From positions 1 through 14,638 of the forward strand of contig CAKTJM010000032.1 of NCBI GenBank assembly GCA_934567745.1: a stretch of DNA of 14,638 nt. The letters run 5' to 3'. The position numbers and the translations under genes are program-made. Below the pieces are notes generated by a model. That model did no database searches, was not told the DNA's origin, and saw only the letters and a program-made list of their open reading frames with translations. The first letter of the stretch is position 1. The number at the start of each line of letters is the position of its first letter. The stretch comes from an uncultured Eubacteriales bacterium. Its GTDB lineage: Bacteria; Bacillota; Clostridia; Oscillospirales; Oscillospiraceae. Positions 7,949 through 14,638 of this stretch are shown here, piece after piece.

Positions 7949-8020
7949 GAGCGGGCGATCCGCCGCGCTTCGCTACATAGAGAGATCGGAAGTCCCCGAG
8001 AACTACAAGGAGAGAGACCC

Positions 8021-10255
8021 ATGGAGGACAAGATAGAGGCCCGGTTCCTCGAGCTGGAAGAAAAACTGAAGAACCTGTCGGAGGAGGACCGTCAGCGCGT
8101 CCGCGACGCCTACGAGTACGCCAAGGCCCATCACGAGGGGCAGCTGCGCAAGGACGGGACGCCGTATATCACCCACCCCATCGAGGTCGCCCATCTGGTG
8201 GCCGCGCTGGGGCTGGACGCCGACTCCATCATGGCCGCCCTCCTGCACGACACCATCGAGGACACCGACGCGACCCATGAGGAGGTCGCCAAGCGGTTCG
8301 GCACGACCGTGGCCGATCTGGTCGAGGGCGTCACGAAGCTCACCAGGGTCAAGCACACCTCCGTCGAGGAGAAGCAGATGGAGAACCTGCGCAAGATGCT
8401 CATGGCCATGGCCAAGGACATCCGCGTCATCCTCATCAAGATCTGCGACCGCGTCCACAACATCCGCACGATGGAGTACCAGAGCGAGCGCAAGCAGCGC
8501 GAGAAGGCCCTGGAGACCCTGGAGATCTATGCGCCGATCGCCCACCGGCTCGGCATGCAGAAGATGAAGTGGGAGATGGAGGACCGGTCGCTCAAGTTCC
8601 TCGACCCCATCGCCTACAAGGAGATCGACGACGAGCTGTCCCGTCAGGCCGCCGCCCACACTGCATTCATGGAGCGCATCCAGAACGAGATCCAGTCCCG
8701 GCTGGAGAAGGAGGGCATCCAGGCCACCGTCTACGGCCGCGTCAAGCACATCTACTCCATCTACCGCAAGATGTACGCGCAGAACAAGAGCATGAGCGAG
8801 ATCTTCGACCTCTACGCCTTCCGCGTCATCGTGGACGACATCCCCACCTGCTACGCCGTCCTCGGCTGCATCCACGACATGTACCGCGCCGTGCTCGGGC
8901 GCTTCAAGGACTACATCGGCACCCCGAAGCCGAACATGTACCAGTCCCTCCACACCACCGTCATCGGGTCGGAGGGCATCCCCTTCGAGGTGCAGATCCG
9001 CACCTGGCAGATGCACCACATGGCCGAGTACGGCGTCGCCGCCCACTGGAAGTACAAGCAGGGCATGTCGAACCAGAAGCTCGGCACCGAGGAGACCTTC
9101 GCCTGGGTCCGCCGCCTGCTGGAGAACCAGCAGGACACCGAGGCCGAGGAATATATCCGCACGCTGAAGGTCGATCTCTTTGCCGACGAGGTCTTCGTCT
9201 TCACCCCCGGCGGCGACGTCATCAACCTGCCCGCGGGCGCGACGCCGATCGACTTCGCCTATGCGATCCACTCCGCCGTAGGCAACTCCATGACCGGCGC
9301 GAAGGTCAACGGGCGGATCGTCGGCTTCGACTACCGCCTCAAGTCCGGCGAGATCGTGGAGGTCATCACCTCCAAGAACGCCAAGGGCCCCAGCCGCGAC
9401 TGGATGAAGCTCGCCATGAGCAACTCCGCCCGGACCAAGATCCGCCAGTGGTTCAAGCGCGAGAAGCGCGAGGAGAACATCGCCACCGGCCGGTCCATGT
9501 TCGAGGGCGAGCTCAAGCGGCTCGGCCTGACCATGGCCATGATCACCACCGACACCATGCTCCCGCACGTGCTGGAGAAGGTCCGCTTCAACTCCCTGGA
9601 GGAGATGTACGCCGCCATCGGCTACGGCGGGGCCTCCGCGCAGAAGTGCGCCAACCGCGTGCGCGAGGAGTTCGTCCATCAGGACCGCCAGCAGGCCGAG
9701 CGCCTGGCCGCCGAGCGCGCTGCGCAGGAGGCCGAGAAGGAGGCCGCGCGCGTCTCCCTCGACGCGGGCGTGGCCAAGGCCGGGAACCAGAAGCACTCCG
9801 TCTCCGGCGTCATCGTCGCCGGGATGACCGGGTGCATGGTCAAGTTCGCCAAGTGCTGCACCCCCGTGCCCGGCGACGAGATCGTCGGGTTCATCACCCG
9901 CGGCTACGGCGTCTCCGTCCACCGCGCCGACTGTCCCAACGCCGTGGCCGGGGCCGCGCGCCCGGCCGAGAAGGACCGTTGGATCAAGGTCTCCTGGGAC
10001 GCCGGGAGCCTGAACACCTATAAGACCGCCGTCGAGCTGATCGCCAAGGATCGGCCCAACCTGACCCTGGACGCCGCCGCGGTCCTCTCCGCGGCGAAGC
10101 TCAACATCCTCTCCTTCACCGTCAACGTCCTGCCGGACGGCTACGCCAAGATCAGCATCCTGATGGAGGTCCGCTCCCAGAGCGAGGTCACGACCATCAT
10201 GAACAAGCTCAACCAGATCTCCGGCGTGTACCAGGTCTCCCGCGTGAGCGGCTGA
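8021..10255 (+). CDS. rel: Bifunctional (p)ppGpp synthetase/hydrolase Rel
   Basis: This long RelA/SpoT homologue of 744 residues makes and destroys the alarmone (p)ppGpp in response to amino acid starvation on the ribosome. The N-terminal HD hydrolase domain has all expected ligands: THP (H52), LLHDTIED (H76, D77, E80, D81) and CDR (D143). The synthetase domain (about 235-345) has GRVKHIYSIYRKM, the RFKD motif (294-297) typical of bifunctional Rel rather than E. coli RelA, and FEVQIRT (322-328). The TGS domain spans about 387-449. The conserved-cysteine region is C605, C612, C613 and C638. An ACT domain lies at about 665-744. Both activities should therefore be functional. The ATG follows AAGGAGA at a good distance. 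No promoter is seen in the 72-base gap after recJ, so co-transcription is likely. Confidence 0.97.
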   Translation: MEDKIEARFLELEEKLKNLSEEDRQRVRDAYEYAKAHHEGQLRKDGTPYITHPIEVAHLVAALGLDADSIMAALLHDTIEDTDATHEEVAKRFGTTVADLVEGVTKLTRVKHTSVEEKQMENLRKMLMAMAKDIRVILIKICDRVHNIRTMEYQSERKQREKALETLEIYAPIAHRLGMQKMKWEMEDRSLKFLDPIAYKEIDDELSRQAAAHTAFMERIQNEIQSRLEKEGIQATVYGRVKHIYSIYRKMYAQNKSMSEIFDLYAFRVIVDDIPTCYAVLGCIHDMYRAVLGRFKDYIGTPKPNMYQSLHTTVIGSEGIPFEVQIRTWQMHHMAEYGVAAHWKYKQGMSNQKLGTEETFAWVRRLLENQQDTEAEEYIRTLKVDLFADEVFVFTPGGDVINLPAGATPIDFAYAIHSAVGNSMTGAKVNGRIVGFDYRLKSGEIVEVITSKNAKGPSRDWMKLAMSNSARTKIRQWFKREKREENIATGRSMFEGELKRLGLTMAMITTDTMLPHVLEKVRFNSLEEMYAAIGYGGASAQKCANRVREEFVHQDRQQAERLAAERAAQEAEKEAARVSLDAGVAKAGNQKHSVSGVIVAGMTGCMVKFAKCCTPVPGDEIVGFITRGYGVSVHRADCPNAVAGAARPAEKDRWIKVSWDAGSLNTYKTAVELIAKDRPNLTLDAAAVLSAAKLNILSFTVNVLPDGYAKISILMEVRSQSEVTTIMNKLNQISGVYQVSRVSG

Positions 10256-10280
10256 GGGAGAAATCCACGAAAAAGGAAGC

Positions 10281-11498
10281 ATGACCACCATGGAACAGAC
10301 CTTCCAGCCCCTCCTCTTCGGCGGGGACATCAACGTGTACAGCGTCGCCCGTGCCTTCCACGAGGCCTACGGCGTCAAGTCCATCTGCTACGGCAAGTTC
10401 CCCACCGGTCCGGCCTACGGCTCCGACATCATCGACTACCGCCCCTGCGCCAGGAACGAGGACGCGGAGACGTTCCGCGCGAACGTCGCGGCCGTCGCGG
10501 CGGAGCACGCGGACAAGACCGTCCTCGTGATCGGCTGCGGCGACAGCTACGTCAAGCTCGCCGCGGAGAACAAGGACGCCTTCCCCGCCAACTGCATCGC
10601 CCCCTACGTCTCCGGCGAGCTGATCGGCACCCTCATCAACAAGGAGAAGTTCTACGCCCTGTGCGACGAGCACGGCATCGACCACCCCGGCACCTTCGTC
10701 TATCGGCGGGAGCTGGGGCACGACTATGAGCTGGGCTTCCAGCCGCCCTATATCTGCAAGCCGTCCGACGGCGTGGCCTATTGGGCGCATCCTTTCCCGG
10801 GCAATGAGAAGGTCTTCCTCTGCCAGGACCGGGCGGAGCTGGACGCGGTCCTCGACCGCGTGTACGCCTCCGGCTACCCCGGCACGATGATCATCCAGGA
10901 CTTCATCCCCGGCGACGACAGCTATATGCACGTGCTCACCTGCTACTCCGACCGTGACGCCAAGGTCAAGCTCATGTGTCTCGGCCACGTCCTCCTGGAG
11001 GAGCACACCCCCCACGGCATCGGCAACCACGCCGTCATCCTCACGGAGGTGGACGAGCCGCTGTGCGAGAAGATCCGCGCCTTCCTGGAGGCGATCGGCT
11101 TCGTCGGGTTCTCCAACTTCGACATCAAGTACGACCAACGCGACGGCAAGTACAAGGTCTTCGAGATCAACTGCCGCCAGGGCCGCAGCAACTACTACGT
11201 CACCGGCGCGGGCTACAACATCGCCCGCCTCGTCGTCGAGGACCGCATCGAGGGCCGCGAGCTGCCCTTCGTCCTGGCCGACAACGAGAGCCTGTGGCGC
11301 GTCGTGCCGCGCCGGGTCGCGTTCGACTATATCGTCTCCGACTACCACGAGGAGATGCGCGCCCTCATGCGGCAGGGCAAGGAGGTCGATCCGCTGTTCT
11401 ACCCCGCGGACCGCGCCTTCGGACGGCGGCTGCGGATGGTCAAGAACCTCCTCGGCCACTTCAAGAAGTTCAAGCAGTATTACGAGAAGAAGAGCTGA
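10281..11498 (+). CDS. ATP-grasp carboxylate-amine ligase, D-aspartate ligase-like
   Basis: This 405-residue protein resembles the ATP-grasp family that includes the Enterococcus faecium D-aspartate ligase. That enzyme adds D-Asp to the side-chain amino group of the stem-peptide lysine to form the cross-bridge. The N-terminal nucleotide-like domain opens with LLFGGDINVYSVARAF (11-26). ATP-grasp features are KEKFYALC (121-128), PYICKPSDG (K160), IIQDFIPGDD (204-213), NFDIKYD (D281) and VFEINCRQGRSNYY with metal ligands E295 and N297. There is no signal peptide, so it is cytoplasmic. It follows rel by 25 bases and precedes a racemase by eight bases, the same ligase-racemase pairing known from E. 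faecium. The start could be 10281 (AAGGA only three bases away) or 10290. The acceptor and donor substrates are inferred. Another amino acid ligase of this family remains possible. Confidence 0.75.
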   Translation: MTTMEQTFQPLLFGGDINVYSVARAFHEAYGVKSICYGKFPTGPAYGSDIIDYRPCARNEDAETFRANVAAVAAEHADKTVLVIGCGDSYVKLAAENKDAFPANCIAPYVSGELIGTLINKEKFYALCDEHGIDHPGTFVYRRELGHDYELGFQPPYICKPSDGVAYWAHPFPGNEKVFLCQDRAELDAVLDRVYASGYPGTMIIQDFIPGDDSYMHVLTCYSDRDAKVKLMCLGHVLLEEHTPHGIGNHAVILTEVDEPLCEKIRAFLEAIGFVGFSNFDIKYDQRDGKYKVFEINCRQGRSNYYVTGAGYNIARLVVEDRIEGRELPFVLADNESLWRVVPRRVAFDYIVSDYHEEMRALMRQGKEVDPLFYPADRAFGRRLRMVKNLLGHFKKFKQYYEKKS

Positions 11499-11506
11499 GG
11501 GACGAC

Positions 11507-12217
11507 ATGGAACGGAAGGAAGGCATCCTCGGCGTGCTGGGCGGCATGGGCCCGCAGGCCACGAACACCTTTTACCAGCGCATCATCGACCGGACCCAGG
11601 CCGAGTGCGACCAGGAGCACCTGCGCGTGCTCATCTGGAGCGATGCCAAGATCCCCGACCGCACGGCCGGGATCCTCGGCGGACATGAGGAGGAGGTCTA
11701 TCAGGCGCTGCTGAGCGGGGCGCAGCTGCTCGAACGGGCGGGCTGCACCCATCTGGCCATCCCCTGCAACACCTCGCACTACTTCGCCGACCGGCTCTCG
11801 GCCGCGATCGGCATCCCGCTGATCCACATGCCGCGCGAGACGGTCAAGGCCTGCCGCCAGGCCGGTCTGCACCGCGTCGGCATCCTGGCGACCGACGGCA
11901 CCGTCCGCACGGGGATCTATCAGCGGGCGCTGGAGGCGGTGGGCCTTCAGCCGCACCTGCTGCCGGACGACCTGCAGCGGCAGGTCATGTCCATCATCTA
12001 CGACGAGATCAAGCGCGGCGAGACCGGCTCCCGCGAGAAGTTCGCCCTGATCGACGACCACCTGCGCGCCGCCGGGTGCGACGGGGCGATCCTGGGCTGC
12101 ACGGAGCTGTCGGTCTACCGCGCCCTGCACGGCCTGCCGCCGTTCTACCTCGACGCGATGGAGATCCTCGCCGAGCAGTCGATCCTGTGCTGCGGGAAGC
12201 AGCTGAGGAACGTGTGA
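11507..12217 (+). CDS. Aspartate/glutamate racemase family protein
   Basis: This 236-residue cofactor-independent amino acid racemase interconverts L- and D-aspartate or glutamate by two-cysteine acid/base chemistry. Both catalytic motifs are present: AIPCNTSHYF with C87 and LGCTELSVY with C198. The N-terminal loop VLGGMGPQAT (10-19) is typical of aspartate racemases and the related RacX-type enzymes, and the length is normal. The ATG has GAGGGA five bases upstream, overlapping the stop of the ligase gene, so the two are probably translated together. Placed beside a D-aspartate ligase-like gene and a Mur ligase, it most plausibly supplies D-Asp for the peptidoglycan cross-bridge. D-Glu supply for MurD is an alternative, although MurI enzymes form a different subfamily. 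Confidence 0.85.
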   Translation: MERKEGILGVLGGMGPQATNTFYQRIIDRTQAECDQEHLRVLIWSDAKIPDRTAGILGGHEEEVYQALLSGAQLLERAGCTHLAIPCNTSHYFADRLSAAIGIPLIHMPRETVKACRQAGLHRVGILATDGTVRTGIYQRALEAVGLQPHLLPDDLQRQVMSIIYDEIKRGETGSREKFALIDDHLRAAGCDGAILGCTELSVYRALHGLPPFYLDAMEILAEQSILCCGKQLRNV

Positions 12218-12229
12218 GACCCTCTTTGC

Positions 12230-12244
12230 GGCCCGAACGGGGCC
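12230..12244 (+). promoter_or_regulatory. Short hairpin before the murE-argB start
   Basis: GGCCC (12230-12234) can pair with GGGCC (12240-12244) around a GAACG loop, ending seven bases before the ATG at 12252. No good ribosome binding site is seen in this 34-base gap. A G-rich run (12239-12242) is the nearest match, and it lies within the hairpin. The fold might limit initiation or make it depend on translation of the racemase gene. It is a weak signal. Confidence 0.25.
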
Positions 12245-12251
12245 CAAAACT

Positions 12252-14638
12252 ATGGATAGGATGTGTGATGGATTGGATCTGACGTTATATCCGCTGGGCG
12301 AATATGTCCAGCTCTTACAGAGGAACGACCTGCTGCTGCGCGCCGCCGGTGCGCCGCTCACCCGCGAGGTCGCTCTCGTCTCCTGCGACTCCCGCGAGGT
12401 CGTGCCGGGCACGCTCTTCATCTGCAAGGGCGCCCACTTCAAGCCGGAGTTCCTGGCCTCCGCCCGCGACAAGGGCGCCTTCGCCTATCTGGCGGAGAAG
12501 CCGTATGAGGGCATCGATCTGCCCTGCCTGCTCGTGAGCGACGTGCGGCTGGCCATGGCCCTGCTGGCCGACTTCTACTACGGCCACCCGAGCGGCAAGC
12601 TCTCCGTCGTCGGCGTCACCGGCACGAAGGGCAAGTCCTCCACGGCCTATTACCTGCGCTATATCTTCGACGAGTACCTGGCGGCGCAGGAGAAGCCGCT
12701 CAGCGGCATCGTCTCGTCCATCGACACCTACGACGGCGTCGAGCGCTTCGAGTCCCACCTGACCACGCCGGAGCCGCTCGACCTCGAGCGCCACTTCGCC
12801 AACGCCGTCGCCACGGGGATCCCCTATCTGACGATGGAGGTCTCCAGCCAGGCGCTCAAATACGACCGCGTGAAGAACGTCCAGTTCGCCGCCGCGGTCT
12901 TCCTGAACATCGGTCAGGACCACATCTCGCCGATCGAGCACCCGGACTTCGAGGACTATTTCACCTCCAAGCTCCGCATCTTCGCCCAGGCGGCCGCCGC
13001 CTGCGTGAACCTCGACTGCGACCACGCCGACCGCGTCCTCGCCGCCGCGCGGCGCGCCTGCCCGCGGATGATCACCTTCTCACAGAAGGACCCCTCCGCC
13101 ACGGTCTTCGGCTCCCAGGTCCGCAAGGCCGGGGGGGACATCCTCTTCCGCGTGAAGACCCCGCGCTACAGCCGGGAGTTCCGCCTGACCATGCCCGGTC
13201 TGTTCAATGTGCAGAACGCGCTGGCCGCCCTGGCCGTGTGCGAGGCGCTGGGCATCCCAGAGCAGTACGCCTTCGCCGGGCTGATGAAGGCCCGCGTGCC
13301 CGGCCGGATGGAGGTCTACACCAACACGGACGAGCGGATCTCCGTGCTGGTCGATTACGCCCACAACCGGCTCTCGTTCGAGACGCTGTTCGCCTCCGTG
13401 AAGGAGGAGTTCCCCGACCGCCGGATCGTCACCGTCTTCGGCTGCCCCGGCTATAAGGCCTACGACCGCCGCCGCGACCTCGGCGAGGTCGCCGGGCGCG
13501 GATCCGACCTCGTCATCCTCACGGAGGAGGACGCGGGCGAGGAGCCGGTGGAGGACATCTGCCGCGACATCGCCCAGTACGTCGAGCAGGAGGGCTGCGA
13601 CTATTCTATCGTGCCCGACCGCGGCGAGGCCGTCAAGCAGGCGATCCTCGGCAGCGACCGGCCCACCGTCGTCCTGCTCACCGGCAAGGGCGCGGAGACG
13701 CGGCAAAAACGGGGGACGGAGTATATCGACTGCCCCTCCGATGTAGACTATGCCAAGGAGTTCCTGCACGAGTACGACGTGCAGCACGGCATGGACGGCA
13801 TGAGCAAGGTCCGCGCCCTGCTGGACGTGCTGCCGCTGCTGCGGCGGTATGAGGGCCGGACGATCGTCATCAAATACGGCGGGTCCGCGCTCGACGCGGC
13901 CTCGACCGACACCATCCTGGAGGACGCCGCGGCGCTGCAGTCCGTCGGCGTGCGCGTGATCCTCGTCCACGGCGGCGGGAAGGAGATCTCCGCCCTGCTG
14001 GAGAAGCTGGGCGTGGAGACCCGGTTCGAGAACGGCTATCGGGTCACCAGCCCCGCGGTGCTGGAGACGGCGGAGCTGGCCCTCTCGGCGCGGGTGAACA
14101 AGGCCATCGTGGCCGCGCTCGACCGGATCGGCGCGCGGGCCTGCGGCGTCTCCGGGCGCGACGGCGGGCTGATCACCGCCCGGGAGAAGGACCCGGCCAT
14201 GGGCCTGGTGGGGACGATCACGCGGGTCGATCCGCGGCTGCTGCGCACGCTGCTGGACGGCGGGTATCTGCCGGTCGTCTCGCCGATCGCGCGCGGCGAG
14301 CAGGGCGGCGCGTTCAACTGCAACGCCGACGACGCGGCCCGTGCCGTGGCGGAGGCCGTGGGCGCCGACAAGCTCATCTTCCTCACGGACACGGACGGGA
14401 TCCTGGTGGACAGCCACAACCAGTCCACCCGCATCGCGCGGATGGACGCCGCCCGGGCGCGGGAGCTGATCGACAGCGGCCTGATCGCCGGGGGGATGAT
14501 CCCGAAGACGCAGAACTCGATCCACGCGGTGGAGCACGGCGTGGGCACCGTGACGGTGCTCAACGGCCGGATGGAGCACGCGGTGCTCCTGGAGGCCATC
14601 TCGGAGAAGTCCCTCGGGACGACGATCGAGCGCAAGCG
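12252..14638 (+). CDS. murE-argB: MurE-like Mur ligase fused to N-acetylglutamate kinase (partial at window end)
   Basis: One open frame of at least 795 codons encodes two enzymes. Residues 1 to about 510 form a MurE-type ligase adding the third stem residue to UDP-MurNAc-L-Ala-D-Glu. They show SCDSREVVPGTLFICKG (44-60), the P-loop GTKGKS (124-129), MEVSSQALKYDR (195-206; Gln replaces the usual His), GQDH (221-224), YFTSKL with the likely carbamylated K240, and DYAHN (368-372). The DNPR specificity motif is absent (EEDAGEEP, 425-432). Residues from about 517 form ArgB, which phosphorylates N-acetylglutamate: KYGGSAL (541-547), VHGGGKE (572-578), GYRVT (595-599), NADDAA (691-696), LTDTDGIL (711-718) and GGMIPKTQ (747-754). 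The frame is open with GC-rich codons across the junction, and no stop occurs before the window ends near the expected ArgB C-terminus. An in-frame TGA at 12204 and lack of other start codons make 12252 the earliest start; 12261 is possible. There is no clear ribosome binding site. Confidence 0.87.
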   Translation, partial: MDRMCDGLDLTLYPLGEYVQLLQRNDLLLRAAGAPLTREVALVSCDSREVVPGTLFICKGAHFKPEFLASARDKGAFAYLAEKPYEGIDLPCLLVSDVRLAMALLADFYYGHPSGKLSVVGVTGTKGKSSTAYYLRYIFDEYLAAQEKPLSGIVSSIDTYDGVERFESHLTTPEPLDLERHFANAVATGIPYLTMEVSSQALKYDRVKNVQFAAAVFLNIGQDHISPIEHPDFEDYFTSKLRIFAQAAAACVNLDCDHADRVLAAARRACPRMITFSQKDPSATVFGSQVRKAGGDILFRVKTPRYSREFRLTMPGLFNVQNALAALAVCEALGIPEQYAFAGLMKARVPGRMEVYTNTDERISVLVDYAHNRLSFETLFASVKEEFPDRRIVTVFGCPGYKAYDRRRDLGEVAGRGSDLVILTEEDAGEEPVEDICRDIAQYVEQEGCDYSIVPDRGEAVKQAILGSDRPTVVLLTGKGAETRQKRGTEYIDCPSDVDYAKEFLHEYDVQHGMDGMSKVRALLDVLPLLRRYEGRTIVIKYGGSALDAASTDTILEDAAALQSVGVRVILVHGGGKEISALLEKLGVETRFENGYRVTSPAVLETAELALSARVNKAIVAALDRIGARACGVSGRDGGLITAREKDPAMGLVGTITRVDPRLLRTLLDGGYLPVVSPIARGEQGGAFNCNADDAARAVAEAVGADKLIFLTDTDGILVDSHNQSTRIARMDAARARELIDSGLIAGGMIPKTQNSIHAVEHGVGTVTVLNGRMEHAVLLEAISEKSLGTTIERK

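Noticed and set aside
8003..10333. Long minus-strand open frame opposite rel
   Set aside because: It is a compositional shadow of the rel coding sequence, with no domain or initiation signal.
13744..13803. Possibility that MurE and ArgB are separate genes overlapping at ATGA (13800-13803), with an indel hiding the MurE stop
   Set aside because: The frame ending at this TGA already has a TAG at 13744, so an error would have to fall within 13746-13800. In that stretch the present frame keeps G/C third positions and sensible residues, whereas the alternative frame reads a Ser/Thr/Cys-rich string. The fusion reading is preferred but not absolutely proven.
13080..14579. Minus-strand open frame opposite the MurE-ArgB gene
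   Set aside because: It is antisense to conserved ArgB and MurE motifs. It is explained by the absence of A/T-rich stop codons in high-G+C DNA.

Overview
The window looks like chromosomal DNA of a high-G+C member of the Bacillota (Clostridia; an Oscillospirales-type gut anaerobe is my best guess, inferred and not proven). Support comes from consensus sigma-A promoters, AGGAGG-type ribosome binding sites, the dimeric alpha2-type glycyl-tRNA synthetase, two LTA-synthase-like phosphoglycerol transferases, a bifunctional Rel and a D-aspartate-ligase-like enzyme. Third codon positions are overwhelmingly G or C, which produces many long false open frames on the opposite strand.

Layout. Positions 1-103 hold an intrinsic terminator for a small minus-strand lipoprotein gene (104-364). 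That gene and glyS (561-1994, plus strand) diverge from a compact intergenic region with one recognisable promoter for each direction and an inverted repeat between them. After glyS, a perfect 15-bp hairpin sits directly before the ribosome binding site of two overlapping LTA-synthase-family genes (2068-3957 and 3950-5716). A terminator-like hairpin closes that block. Then come recJ (5861-7948) and the stringent-response gene rel (8021-10255).

The most interesting part is 10281-14638. An ATP-grasp ligase of the D-aspartate ligase type, an aspartate/glutamate racemase and a MurE-like Mur ligase follow rel at short spacing. The MurE frame runs without a stop into a complete-looking N-acetylglutamate kinase (ArgB), giving an apparent MurE-ArgB fusion that continues to the end of the window. 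Read together, these genes suggest assembly of the peptidoglycan stem peptide and a D-amino-acid cross-bridge, physically joined to the second step of ornithine/arginine synthesis. The Mur ligase lacks the DNPR motif typical of meso-diaminopimelate-adding enzymes. This leads to the testable idea that position 3 of the stem is L-lysine or even L-ornithine, bridged by D-aspartate.

No tRNA, rRNA, CRISPR array, insertion sequence or phage gene is visible, and no gene-free stretch exceeds about 200 bases.
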